Assembly (NCBI GenBank): GCA_037975125.1
Contig: CM075851.1
Location: 73,573,487-73,637,486 of the forward strand
DNA length: 64,000 nucleotides
Direction: 5' to 3'
Source: Latrodectus hesperus
Lineage: Eukaryota; Arthropoda; Arachnida; Araneae; Theridiidae
Of the stretch, positions 46,601 to 56,700 are shown piece by piece. The notes under the pieces were generated by a model. That model was not told where the DNA came from. It saw only the letters and a list, made by a program, of their open reading frames with translations, and did not search any database. Every line of letters begins with the position of its first letter. Position 1 is the stretch's first letter. The translations under genes were made by a program, and so were the position numbers.

Positions 46601-46693
46601 TGCGATTATCCTTACAATGTTGATTGTACCTCGGCTGATGGTCTCTATTCCGTCAACGACAACTTCTTCGTAGAAGACGACAAAGATTTCTAA
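34573..46693 (+). CDS. Secreted single-domain chitin-binding (CBM14) protein, 3 exons
   Basis: Joining 34573-34609, 44319-44344 and 46412-46693 gives 114 residues with every junction in phase. Residues 1-22 form a signal peptide: a short start, a hydrophobic stretch (TVIFLFIGAVFLAMV) and likely cleavage after Ser22. Residues about 35-95 are a type-2 chitin-binding (CBM14/peritrophin-A) domain with the six-Cys pattern C-x14-C-x5-C-x12-C-x12-C-x7-C (Cys38, 53, 59, 72, 85, 93) and aromatic residues (Tyr/Phe) expected for sugar contact. A short acidic tail (VEDDKDF) ends the protein. The product is probably extracellular and binds chitin in cuticle or a lining matrix. Similar single-domain proteins are sometimes labelled toxin-like in databases because of centipede venom relatives; nothing here shows a toxic role. 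ATG at 34573 is chosen; ATG at 34579 is possible. The introns carry a LINE fragment, a mariner and a minisatellite. Confidence 0.85.
34610..36603. other. Intron sequence, no other feature recognised
   Basis: AT-rich intron of the chitin-binding gene. A less AT-rich block at about 36000-36300 has no long open frame and is not identified. Confidence 0.5.
36604..37290 (-). mobile_element. 3' end of a Jockey-like non-LTR retrotransposon (RNase H)
   Basis: Read on the minus strand, the fragment begins near 37250 with AIEEDLDSLNSLPHGAEIWF and LSDGKSAIQHL, the RNase H region with a catalytic Asp. After a frameshift near 37150 come HLQWIPSHVDLEGNEIADTL (catalytic His/Asp block), CPGASLATGLNRQEQMAIAR and FRSGHLSNLKFVEGMKKFE, then a Cys-containing end. 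The order matches the C-terminus of ORF2 in spider non-LTR elements. A (CAA)4 tail at 36604-36615 (TTG on the + strand) marks the 3' end. It is 5'-truncated and lies antisense in the large intron of the chitin-binding gene. Confidence 0.85.
36638..37147 (-). pseudogene. RNase H domain piece of LINE ORF2
   Basis: The 169-codon open frame is the longest intact part of the LINE fragment. IPSHVDLEGNEIAD holds the His and Asp of the RNase H active site. The first catalytic Asp (LSDGKSA) lies in another frame upstream, so the domain is broken. The apparent ATG start is in the middle of the original protein. Confidence 0.85.
37291..41623. other. Intron sequence, mostly unidentified
   Basis: AT-rich, with two blocks of more balanced composition: about 38820-39610, which includes a 74-codon minus-strand frame (39382-39606) without recognised family features, and about 41160-41470. 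Either may be an old mobile element. No termini were found. Confidence 0.45.
41624..42917 (+). mobile_element. Full-length mariner-like element with TIRs and TA target sites
   Basis: TA at 41622-41623 and 42918-42919 flank the element. The left end begins CAGAGGGTATTTAA and the right end (reverse complement) CAAAGGATGTTAA; both then share CACATTTTTAGAACGATTT, giving inverted repeats of about 34 bp. The length of 1294 bp is normal for a mariner. The transposase gene inside, on the + strand, is broken. The element sits in the large intron of the chitin-binding gene. Confidence 0.93.
41775..42851 (+). pseudogene. Broken mariner-like transposase
   Basis: The frame is open from 41775 (WIEGYVFALSKEK) through ATG 41862 to a stop at 42299. 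It holds two helix-turn-helix parts (EMHGIKISKCKISNIIN and SIAKSLDTSVSTINKII) and TLDEAWVYLN with the first catalytic Asp (about 42243). The reading then continues one frame over with YRKRGEKNVQTWF and KGFMIVAGISYNG, then HQQDKATSH (second Asp, 42534) and SPMDYCAFGLLKR (third Asp, 42651). It ends near TAG 42849-42851. Several frameshifts and stops show that it is inactive. No good ATG lies upstream of 41862 in frame, so the original start may be mutated. Confidence 0.9.
42918..44318. other. Intron sequence
   Basis: AT-rich, apart from the minisatellite listed separately and a short, less AT-rich block near 43410-43500. No coding signal is seen except the micro-exon that follows. Confidence 0.5.
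43892..44001. repeat. 28-bp minisatellite, about 4 copies
   Basis: Units start at 43892, 43920, 43948 and 43976. Each begins TAC(A/C)AAAAA and contains TACAAATACAA. The third unit is the most diverged. It lies about 0.3 kb before the micro-exon of the chitin-binding gene. Confidence 0.88.
44319..44344 (+). CDS. Chitin-binding gene, 26-bp micro-exon
   Basis: ATTTTCAG precedes and GTGAGT follows. With the single base from the previous exon it makes nine codons (GAVFLAMVH), which complete the hydrophobic core of the signal peptide. It is far too short for ORF searches and was found by joining phases. Confidence 0.8.
44345..46411. other. Second intron of the chitin-binding gene
   Basis: AT-rich with GTGAGT and TTTCTCAG at its ends. 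A 61-codon frame at 44371-44556 at its start has no family features. Confidence 0.6.
46412..46693 (+). CDS. Chitin-binding gene, terminal exon with CBM14 domain
   Basis: TGATTTCTCAG precedes 46412. The exon opens in phase with SQVLPVYD, carries all six cysteines of the domain and ends at TAA 46691-46693. It is clearly richer in G and C than its surroundings, as expected for conserved coding DNA. Confidence 0.92.
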   Translation, partial: SQVLPVYDTVPKTSFSCEGRNYGYYADPEVNCQVFHVCPGIHGNRQFSFLCPNQTMFNQALLVCDYPYNVDCTSADGLYSVNDNFFVEDDKDF

Positions 46694-47006
46694 GAAAGAT
46701 AGATTGGATTGAAAACATTTACTTTTCTCCAGCAATTTAAGTTCCTCAATGGAAGGAACAAAAGGACTATTTAGTAAATGTTAGACCAGACAAATGTTGC
46801 TGAGGGTTTCTTTTTCAAAAAGAAAGATTGAGATTTAAGTGACACTCTTCCTTTTTAATGATGTTTAGAGGAAAGTGCCCATTAAAAACCTATTTAAGGG
46901 GAAAGCTTAATCTTTCTTTTTGTAATTGACAAAGGATTTCAAAACTTTGTATAAAAAGGTTAGAAAGCTACCATTTTCTCTTTAAGAAGAATTTAAAATA
47001 AGATAC

Positions 47007-47012
47007 AATAAA
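47007..47012 (+). promoter_or_regulatory. Candidate poly(A) signal AATAAA
   Basis: The first AATAAA after the stop codon of the chitin-binding gene, giving a 3' UTR of about 330 bp. Another AATAAA lies at 47200. In such AT-rich DNA the motif is frequent by chance. Confidence 0.4.
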
Positions 47013-47205
47013 ATTTTAATACAGTTATTTTAAGATATATGGATTTTATCGGGACATTATATGGATTTTATTGAGACACTTCGGCACAATTTTGAAGTTA
47101 TGTTTTTATATGTCTTTCGCAAATTGTTATTATTTGTCTTTTGTTGTTACATTTAGTTACATCAAATTTCTAAATTTGTTATTTTATATTTAATTTTAAA
47201 ATAAA

Positions 47206-48471
47206 AATTTTATTGTTTCCTTTCAAAAATGACATGGAAAATGCATTAAGGAGGAAAATGCAGAGTAAAAATACTGCAATAAATGTACTAAAAATATGCA
47301 TAACTTTATCAATAAATATTTGTTTCTTCCTAGTCTTTGCATATATTTTTAATTCCTTTCACAACATATTTAAAATGTCTACATAGTCTTAAGTAATAAG
47401 AAATGTCATAACTCAAAAAGTTTTTATTACTTATTTTGATTTTTATCTTTAAAAAATCTTGTTATTTGCGAATTTTATTTTTCTACAGCTGCATTATGTC
47501 AATTTATTGTACTAATCAGATTATTTTGTCAACAAGTTACAGAATTCCCGCTTATACTACTACCAAAATTTGATAATACTTTTACTCAGCAGTCAGTATT
47601 TTAAGTAATTTTATTAGAAGTATTTTAAAATAATCTCGCCCAGAGGGATAAAAACGAATTTATCTGTCGTTTTTATTTTGGTTGAAGCCCATTGACGTTT
47701 CTTGTACGGGATTCATTAGTGGCCTAGTAGTAAGAATCTTTGTGATATAGAAGACCTAAAAATTAACCCCATCTTCAGTTAAGCAATGAGCAATGGCCAT
47801 TGGATTTTTGTTTCCTGCAAGACCAAGTGCAGAGCTGTGTTGGTACAACTTGTTCTTTTTTTTTACATCTTGTGCTACGAAATCTAACTAAGTAAAGATA
47901 TATTGAAATATTCATATCACCATAAAATGGTTAAAAACCTTAAAAGAATGTAAAAAAATCAACAGCAATGGAAGCACCTCGAAAGTGAATGTGTACGTAT
48001 TTTTTCTGGTAGAAAATCCAGATTAGAAATAAAAGTCAAAGAATGGGCGATGAGTTTTTATTAAAATCTCGGTTCTTTCTCATTCCATGACTTTAGTACA
48101 ACTTGACTTGTTATTTCTTTATACTTCTTTACCAGTATTCCTTAATATGTCTTTAGAACAATAGCGCTTTTATAAAAGATATGTGTTCTCGCAACAAAAG
48201 TTGCGGCTGAATTAATTAGAAGTGCACAAAAGCAATCAAAATTTATGTTAGTAAAGATAAATACTTCTTTAAGCAATTGTCCCCCATACAATCATTCAAT
48301 AAATATTTTTATTATGGGAATAATGTGATAAAATTCAAATTTAGGTTGGTATGGGAGAGCCCACTGTATCTTTGGTTAGCAGGTATTGCTCCCCCATCAA
48401 TACCGAAAAACAATATCCAATTTATTAATTTCGATAGACATTTATAGAACTTGTTAAGTCTGTGATTTCTA
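47206..48471. other. Intergenic DNA without a recognised gene
   Basis: No coding region is supported. A segment near 47715-47790 (GTGGCCTAGTAGTAAGAATC) is weakly tRNA-like and could be a SINE relic. Confidence 0.45.
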
Positions 48472-48643
48472 GTGCAGAATAGGGTCGCACCTATTCTGCG
48501 CTATGAATAAGCGTGATTCTATTCTGCACTATGAATAAGCGTGATTCTATCCTGCGCTATGAATAAGCGTGATTCTATTCTGCACTATGAATAAGCGTGA
48601 TTCTATCCTGCGCTATGAATAGGTGTGATTCTATTCTGCGCTA
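48472..48643. repeat. 28-bp minisatellite with an inverted leader
   Basis: Units of 28 bp (ATTCTGCGCTATGAATAAGC plus GTGATTCT) start at 48493, 48521, 48549, 48577 and 48605, with a partial copy from 48633 to 48643. Just before it, GTGCAGAATAGG (48472-48483) is the inverted form of CCTATTCTGCGC (48490-48501), giving a 12-bp hairpin with one mismatch and a 6-nt loop. Confidence 0.92.
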
Positions 48644-48862
48644 ATTAATTAGTAATGATAAATTGAGTTAATTTGCTATGATAATTTTGCAAAATTAAAA
48701 AGTTATTTCTACTTTTAAATATTTAATAAATATATAATATTTATTATAATTTAAATAAATAAATTTTATATATAATTTAAATATTTAATATATATTTAGT
48801 AAATATAAGTTTTACAAATCGGGGTATTTATAATAAAAGCATTCCAAATAATAATAGTAATA

Positions 48863-49362
48863 NNNNNNNNNNNNNNNNNNNNNNNNNNNNNNNNNNNNNN
48901 NNNNNNNNNNNNNNNNNNNNNNNNNNNNNNNNNNNNNNNNNNNNNNNNNNNNNNNNNNNNNNNNNNNNNNNNNNNNNNNNNNNNNNNNNNNNNNNNNNNN
49001 NNNNNNNNNNNNNNNNNNNNNNNNNNNNNNNNNNNNNNNNNNNNNNNNNNNNNNNNNNNNNNNNNNNNNNNNNNNNNNNNNNNNNNNNNNNNNNNNNNNN
49101 NNNNNNNNNNNNNNNNNNNNNNNNNNNNNNNNNNNNNNNNNNNNNNNNNNNNNNNNNNNNNNNNNNNNNNNNNNNNNNNNNNNNNNNNNNNNNNNNNNNN
49201 NNNNNNNNNNNNNNNNNNNNNNNNNNNNNNNNNNNNNNNNNNNNNNNNNNNNNNNNNNNNNNNNNNNNNNNNNNNNNNNNNNNNNNNNNNNNNNNNNNNN
49301 NNNNNNNNNNNNNNNNNNNNNNNNNNNNNNNNNNNNNNNNNNNNNNNNNNNNNNNNNNNNNN
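48863..49362. other. Assembly gap, 500 N
   Basis: Exactly 500 undetermined bases, so the true gap length is probably unknown. The open frame spanning it is meaningless. Confidence 0.99.
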
Positions 49363-49489
49363 AAAAAAAAAATCAAATTTTTAATATTTTCTGATTTAAT
49401 AAATGAAATCTACGTGCATTTTACTAAAGTAAACTTCTGTAAATTATTAATTATATTTAATTAAAATGTTATTTTAATTATTTACGAGT

Positions 49490-49496
49490 AAAAAAA
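49490..49496 (-). terminator. Pol III terminator (T7) for the Phe-Asp pair
   Basis: A run of seven T on the minus strand starts three bases after the tRNA-Asp discriminator base. No such run lies between Phe and Asp. Confidence 0.8.
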
Positions 49497-49499
49497 GCT

Positions 49500-49571
49500 C
49501 TCCCCGGCGGGGAATCGAACCCCGGTCTCCCGCGTGACAGGCGGGGATACTTACCACTATACTACCGAGGA
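49500..49571 (-). tRNA. tRNA-Asp (GTC)
   Basis: 72 nt on the minus strand. The acceptor stem TCCTCGG pairs with CCGGGGA, with discriminator G. The anticodon arm CCCGC-CTGTCAC-GCGGG gives anticodon GTC, and the T arm is CGGGG-TTCGATT-CCCCG. All stems are intact and there is no intron. It lies 10 bp after tRNA-Phe on the same strand. CCA is not encoded, as usual in eukaryotes. Confidence 0.97.
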
Positions 49572-49581
49572 CAAGAGCACC

Positions 49582-49654
49582 TGCCGAAACCCGGGATCGA
49601 ACCAGGGACCTTTAGATCTTCAGTCTAACGCTCTCCCAACTGAGCTATTTCGGC
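49582..49654 (-). tRNA. tRNA-Phe (GAA)
   Basis: 73 nt on the minus strand. The acceptor stem GCCGAAA pairs with TTTCGGC, with discriminator A. The D stem is GCTC/GAGC, the anticodon loop CTGAAGA gives GAA, and the T arm carries GGTTCGATCC. All stems are intact and there is no intron. It has no T-run of its own before tRNA-Asp. Confidence 0.97.
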
Positions 49655-51597
49655 ACATCAACGATGCACAAAAGTTGAAAGCAAACAAGCAAAAGACGTT
49701 ATCTTTAATCTTTATCATACAAAATGGGATGTTCCATGGGATATCAGTGATTCTTCTGTTCGAACTCAAACGCTCTTTCATTGAATTAAAAGGAAATGAA
49801 TCGCAATTGATGAGAAATTCAATAAAATTCTTAAAATAGGAATCTGCACAGTTACATGAACGATTTCTGCTTAATACGTTTTTATTTCCTAAGCGTTTTG
49901 CACTTTTCATACTATATCAAAATAGTAGTTCATTAATTATATTAACGCTGTTTTTAATTGAAACTAGATCGAAATGTAAACAATATTGATGATTGAAAGA
50001 AATTTTTTTAATTGTTATTAAATTTATTAATGTTTAAACTCGATGAATGAATGCCACAATTAACCTTAGTATATATTTCAGTAATTAATTCAATACAAAT
50101 ATTATTTCTCCCGCGTCAAATAAAATAATAATAATAATTTGAATTAAAACAAATTTTCGTTACATTAATACCAGTATTCATTATAAAAAAATGAATGAAC
50201 ACAATTTTTCACGATCTCGCGTTATTTCTTAAAATAAGTACATGGAATTTCTATCTAAATTAAAGTTAAAAAAATATGCATGCTGTATATTTCTTCCAGC
50301 TAAATAGCATAGCAAAATTGCAAAAGTATTTTTTATAATATTACTTTCTTTCGTTCATAAATTTTAATAAACATTGAATGAATTTATTTGAAGTCTTACA
50401 TTTTTTAAAACTAAATTTTTTAATTTTAAACTTATTTTAATGTAAAAATTAAGAACCTCTGTTCAATTTTGTGAAGCAATTTTGTTAATGCATTTTTTAA
50501 ATGTAAAATAATATTTTGGATACTATGACAAAATTACAATTGACATTTAAGTTGAATTAGTTTACTTCAGTTTCCAAAAGAACAAACGCGAACTGAGACA
50601 AGCATTCGATGAAAATAAAAAGCAAATAATCCAAACAATATCTTATGATATTAATTCCAATTAAAGCATTCAAATCAAGGTTTATCGAACATAATATAAA
50701 ACGAATTGTTATTTGATTTGTAATGAAATAATAAACATAACAATACCAGTAGGGGCAATGATAATATTAAAGTATGCACAAAGTGATTTGACGAAATTTC
50801 TTGCATTTTAAAAAATCTTAAGAGATTAAATCATATTGAACATTCTCCTTATTAAATACATTAATCTCGTGACTTTTTCATTGTTTGTAACTGACTAATG
50901 ATAAAAATGCTTAAAGAACTTAACTGCAGGCTTAAGAATACATTTGTTAACTTCAAGTTTTGTGGATATAGAAGAAAATATATTGTAATTCTATTTGATA
51001 AATTTATTTCATTCTTAATTTTTGAATTTAATACATATATCTTGGAAGATGCGGTGTCACATTACAATTTTCTACTTGGAGGCAGTTCTCAGTTAAAGCA
51101 CCTGACATTAACACCTCACCTGTTGGCTATATTAAAAAAAATGCTTGAAAATATTAAATACGATTTTCAACAAACATAAAAATTTTATTAATGTCTTATC
51201 TTTAAAATTTCTTTATTCATTTAAGCTAAAATTTTTAGTTAAAAAAATTCTGTAAATTATTGTACTTACTTGAAAACAAATAGCTGAAAATTTCTAAAAT
51301 CCAAAATCTTAGTTTTTACGGCCAATGTTTTAGAGATAAATATCGATGAAATAGAGTAAAAATTGAACAGCTCTGTGGAGAGCAGATGTTATTTTGATGA
51401 CTGACATCATCGATTTGTACACCTGAACAATCGGTAAATATACCTAACCTAGAAATTCGAAAGTGAAGAAATTCCATACAACATAAGCAACGAAATGTTG
51501 CGTCCTGAATTAGAGAATTACTTTTAAGATGTTGAGCAACTTTTTGCTTCAATATCTTGTTTACCAATATTATTTATTTATTCATCTGTATCTTTTT

Positions 51598-51598
<1 letters not shown>
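49655..51598. other. Intergenic DNA, no gene supported
   Basis: A 93-codon + frame at 50898-51179 and an 83-codon minus frame at 51316-51567 are open, but I recognise no family in either. The second lies in a somewhat less AT-rich block before the Helitron. Confidence 0.4.

Positions 51599-51690
<92 letters not shown>
51599..51690. repeat. (CT)n(TA)n compound microsatellite next to Helitron 3' end
   Basis: CT units at 51599-51620 are followed by a pure TA array to 51690. The array lies three bases from the 3' terminus (CTAG) of Helitron copy 3. Confidence 0.96.
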
Positions 51691-51693
<3 letters not shown>

Positions 51694-51694
<1 letters not shown>

Positions 51695-52639
51695 TAGCTG
51701 ACCCAGCCACGCGTTGCAGTGGCTGAGTAATTATAATATATCGAATCAATATTTTACTAATTCTTTGGTACAATCAAATTAAAATTTTCTAAAAAAATTT
51801 AAAATAGGTTCATTCATATGAGATTAAAAATAAAACGTTTCGCCAAAATTTAAAAGTAATAGGTAAAGTATCGAAAATTTGAAATTAAGCACAAATCAAC
51901 ATATACTTTCTGAATTTACATTTTATTCATCTTGTATTAAATTATAGTTTGTAATCAGTGACTGATTGTTAAGGTTAGATTTTTTCCATGGCATTATACT
52001 GCAATAAAAAAATTAAAAGAATTTATTTGAATAAATAAAGTAGATCAAAATGTATGGCTGAATAATTTAATAATTATCAAATTATAAAATAAAAATAATA
52101 AAAGGCTATCGAGAAATACTTACATGTTTTCGAGGTGGTATGAAAATTAGTAGAGAAAAACAGTAATAAATAAAATTTTATTTTACTATTTATAATATTA
52201 GAAGTATTTATACAGAACACTGCACAATAATAACACAATACAAAGTATAATTATGAAAATGATTCATGAAAAATTGTTATAGTTTGATTATACATCATGA
52301 AAATATATGTAAATTCTATATTCACCCACGCGCTTGCGCGCTCACGTTAATTTTTCGAAGATGGTATAATCTAGAAAAATAAACACGTCGCCATCTGCCA
52401 AATACCTGTGCAACTTAGATGCTTAACCGCCATCTATAAGGAATTTACAGAACTAACCGATAAATAAACACTAATGTCGTATAATAAATAATGAGATCAA
52501 TAATTAAGAGATAAAATCTATTCTATCTTTTAAGTTGGACCATATTATAAATGGTTACAAAATTTTATCAAAATCCGTTCAGTAGTTCCGGAGTTTATCG
52601 CGAACATACATCGTGACACGAAATTTTTATATATATAGA
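51694..52639 (-). mobile_element. Non-autonomous Helitron, copy 3, with perfect termini
   Basis: On the minus strand the element reads A|TCTATATATATAAAAATTTC at its 5' end (52639) and finishes with the hairpin CAGCCAC / GTGGCTG, then GGTCAGCTAG|T at 51694. These are the classical Helitron ends: 5' TC, 3' CTRR preceded by a hairpin, inserted between A and T without target duplication. At 946 bp it has no helicase fragment. It keeps GCAGTATAATGCCATGG near 51990, probably the splice acceptor and first codons of the lost gene. The GC palindrome CGCGCTTGCGCG lies at about 52329. Confidence 0.95.
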
Positions 52640-53566
52640 TATATAAAGAGAATTCAAATGACTAAAAAAGTAAATAACTAATCAAGCGAGAAAGCGAAAC
52701 TGAAAATAGACATATTTTTTCAGCAGATTTCTTTTAGAATGATGAAAGATTAGCTTGAAATACATGAATATTCATCGAAAATGCAAAACAGCATTTTCGA
52801 TTCACTTATAAATCTTAAAATATAATGGTGCGAAATAAAACAAATAAAATAAAAAAATACTAAGCATACATTTGTAGTTCAATTTCTTCTTCCATTTTTA
52901 GTTTTTCTTGATACATGGAGCACAGACTGAAATTTGATTTTGTACGCACGCTAGCAAAAATCATATAAAAATCATAATAAAAAATATTTGGTATCTTAAA
53001 TTAAATCTTAACAAAAATCTTAAACTCCCCATGTATTTTAGATCTTTATAACCAAATCAAATATACTATTAAAAATAAGAAATTTTAAATTATTATAAGT
53101 TCTGTAATAAATGTTATTTGTGACGCTATAGGAAAGCAACAAAATACTCTGTATTATTTTTTGTTACTTCAATCGTTAATTTCACTTTTTATCTTTTGAA
53201 CTCCAAAAATATTTCAATAATTTTACTGGAAAATATTCCTAAATGTGAGTTGATTATACAAAAGTATAAATAACGCTTCGACAATAAGTTTCACTATTGC
53301 GAGTCTGAAAATAAATGGTTGGATTTTTCTGTCTTTAGATTCTTAGATTCGATTCATAGGTTAGATTCCCACTAAGCAAGGGAGATTACTGGTTCGAAAT
53401 TTGCTTTGCCAGTTAGTCCAATAGTTGGTGGGTTCGACTCACTCTTGACAATAAAATTCATTAAAAAAAATTTAATCCCAATCAAGTTACTTTCCGTAAG
53501 CAAAATGTGCCCATCAATTTTTTATTATAAAAACTTAATTTAAGAAAATAAAATAAAAAAATTGCA
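52640..53566. other. Intergenic DNA
   Basis: No gene supported. At about 53340-53450 two B-box-like sequences (TGGTTCGAAATT and GGGTTCGACTCAC) suggest decayed tRNA-like or SINE DNA close to the second tRNA pair. Confidence 0.4.
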
Positions 53567-53638
53567 CTCCCAGGCGGGGAATCGAACCTCGGTCTCCCGC
53601 GTGACAGGCGGGGATACTTACCCCTATACTACCGAGGA
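53567..53638 (-). pseudogene. Decaying tRNA-Asp (GTC) copy
   Basis: This is a 72-nt copy of the tRNA-Asp at 49500 with three substitutions. One breaks an acceptor-stem pair, one breaks a T-stem pair, and one changes TAGTGG to TAGGGG in the D arm (A-box region). The anticodon arm is unchanged. It might still be transcribed, but two stem mismatches make a working tRNA doubtful. A T-run follows at about 53555-53561. Confidence 0.8.
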
Positions 53639-53649
53639 TAAGAGCCACT

Positions 53650-53719
53650 TGCCGAAACCCGGGATCGAACCAGGGAGCTTTAGATCTTCAGTCTAACGTC
53701 CCAACTGAGTTATTTCGGC
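53650..53719 (-). pseudogene. tRNA-Phe (GAA) pseudogene
   Basis: This is a copy of the tRNA-Phe at 49582 with a 3-nt deletion that removes most of the 3' side of the D stem, plus changes in the D stem and next to the variable loop. The anticodon arm is intact. The D arm cannot form, so it is probably non-functional. Its 11-bp spacing to the Asp copy repeats the arrangement of the intact pair. Confidence 0.85.
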
Positions 53720-56700
53720 ACATTACCTAGATCGATAAAAAAAAATCGGAGTATGTTAAATTGTCAGATTGCGTATTTTAAATATAATTTATTCCACAAT
53801 TTCTTTTCCCAATGCATTTTTAACTCAATAAAATAACTCTTAAATGTTTAGAAAAATTGTTAGATTAATGTACTTGAAAATATCAAATGCAAGTGAGGAA
53901 CACTAATTAAATTATCCGATTAAATACTCCTTTAACAATTTTTATTTAATATAATATTTCTCCATATTCTAAGCAAGTAATTAGTAATAAATTAAGAATA
54001 ATAAGTGCATAAACTTAGTAAAAATTATTTTTATGTAATTGGGAATTTAATTATCAGTAGCATTATTGTGATTAGAATATGATAAACATAAATCTTATAA
54101 AAATAAATAAATAAAATTAAGTCTTCTTACTTTTGTCAACAAAGAAAATTATTTTATCATCAATATAAAATTAAAATTAAAGTTTTGAGTTTTAAAAACA
54201 TACATTCTCTACAAGTTTCAGAAAGTATAAAGCATTTTATTCACAATTGAAAATTTAAAGAAGATATAGGAACTAATAGTAAGAACTGAAAAAGTAAAAG
54301 TTAAGCAACCAAAATAATAACTAAACAATATTATCTTCCATAAAACGACAGAATAAATATAATATTTAAATGTTTTAGGTTAGTGGTGAAACTTTAACAA
54401 TTCGTTGAAAGTTTAAGTTTTTTTAATATGTATTTTTAACACTTTAAATCTTAGTCATTTTCAGTTCGCTATTTCATCTTGAATCCAGTTAAAAGATGGG
54501 AAGGGACTTTATTAAGAAGTAATGAAAAACTTTAAATCATTTGCTGTTTAATGAATTTACTGCTTGTGTGTGTGATACAAGTATAAACAGAAACTAATTC
54601 GTTGAACTGTGTTATAGAAAGAATCAGCTTAAGAAATTCAAATTTAAAAATTTTTTTTGATATTTTAAAGTATCTATGAATACATTTTTAAAAATTTTAT
54701 TGAAAATGAAAAAGGATTTTTTTCAATGTTCACAAATGATTTTTTCAGTAAAATCAACAGTGGAAAATTACTTTCAAAAACTAACTGAAAATAAAAAAAA
54801 ATCTAAATCTGAGTAAATCATACAATTGTAGTTTTTAAAGCTATTTCCCTAGAAATCATTATTAATTTTTAGGAGGATAATCTACAAAGCAGAAATAACT
54901 GGTGTCTTGCATGATTAATTTGTGTATCCGAATCTTTTAATACACACAAGACAGCGAAGGATAACTGATCTACATAACTTGTGCCGATTTAGAATATAAA
55001 ATCATATTAAGATAAGAGATAAACATTTTTTTTTTAAGATTGTCGCTTTTATTAAAGTAACAGAGAATCATATTAAGATTGTCGCTTAATATTGATGAAA
55101 ACTTAAGAATTAAAAAAAATAACGTTAAGTAAGAGTATTAAACAATTAGAATTTTTTTTCTTCAAAACTACCAAATAAAGATTACTGAAATGGTAAATTC
55201 CATTTGTGTACGTTGATTTATTTCTCTAGTTTAACAACAGTTGGATACTTTTGTTTATTTTAAAGTAAGGTAGCACTAATGAAGAATATTTTGCTTTGCA
55301 TAACTGAGTTGCAACTCAAATTTACTTGATATTTATCTGATGATAATTTTTTAATGTTGAATAGCTCATAAATTCTCAAATTTTATTAATGCTTTACGAT
55401 AGGAAAAATAAGAACATTAAGGGCTTAAGCGTTCAAGGTAAAATTTCAAATAAAGTACAATTTCTAAACACTCCTAAAATGGTACAATAATTACATAAAA
55501 ATTCCTTTTTAAAAGTCGTATGTTTATTGAAAGAAAAAAACTACTTTTAATTGTAGTTATGAATTTAATAAAGACGATAGGTATCGTTGAAAATATTAAA
55601 ATATAAATTTACTGGTATAAAAAGTTTTTTAGAAGATTGTATTCATAAATTACGTAGGAATTCAACAATACTTGTGTGGACGTTACAGGGCATAAGGCTT
55701 TTGTTTATAAGACCATAAATGAAGATAGCCATTAAAATGAAAATATTTTTGGATAAATATTATCAGTTTAAAAATTGTGACGTAAATATGTATACCATGT
55801 TAATGAATATTCTGCCATTAAAATACTTTGTACACGATACTTTAGAAAGTTAAAATTAATAAAGATTCTCTAAAAAGATTTCAATAACTTCAATTGAATA
55901 TATTTTAACATAAAATTTTAAATATTCCGAAATGCCAGATTGTGCTGCCATCTATTAATAAATAACGAATTTCTGCTATTTTTATTAAGAAAAATTATGT
56001 AGTGACATCTGTTGACAACTCTAAGTACTTCTTTGAGATTGGGTTTAATTTTTTTATTCGAAATGAAAATATTAAGAATTGAACTTAAAGTCATCTTCAT
56101 AATTGAAAATAAAATTTAATGAAAATAAGAGAAGTTTAATTAGAAAAAAAACTGTGCACTTTTTAAATTAGATTGTACATATAATTTCAAATTCGATTTG
56201 TTCATCGCTACAATTTATAAAAACATTTCTTTAAATTTTATAAGACAAAATAATCGTATGTGTTAGCTTTGCTTAGCATATTTTTTATCATTTATGGATA
56301 TTTTACAATAACAGATATTTTGAAAAGATGAATTATAATATTGTATCCGTATTTACCCTGATAATGATTTACGAAAGTTTTAATATTCCGCATAGTCAAG
56401 AAATATTTTACTGTTCTTTATATAAAAAGGATATCACTTTTCGGTAATATAATAAAAAATTCTCATTCTGGTATTTAAGTATCTAAATATAGGTAGAATA
56501 CTTATTTAACAATCGAATTTTATATTTAAGAATTTACTTAGTTTTAGGCTGAAATAATTTTGATTAAAAGTAATAAAAGCTATGGAAATATTGGAACTGG
56601 AAAATAGTTACTTAAAATCTATAATTTGCCTTAGTGCCAAGAAGCATATATTTTTTTCTTTAAATTATTGTAGGATTCTTTATGCCATGCTTTATATAGT

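Noticed and set aside
48493..48643. CRISPR-like direct repeats
   Set aside because: The units are directly adjacent with no unique spacers, and the DNA is eukaryotic. It is a minisatellite.
48828..49376. 182-codon minus-strand open frame
   Set aside because: It runs through 500 N; the frame has no content.
49534..49910. Open frames over the tRNA pair on both strands
   Set aside because: They are built from tRNA gene sequence and flanking DNA and have no protein features.
50898..51179. 93-codon + strand frame as a gene
   Set aside because: No recognised family, splice context or composition change; open frames of this length occur by chance.
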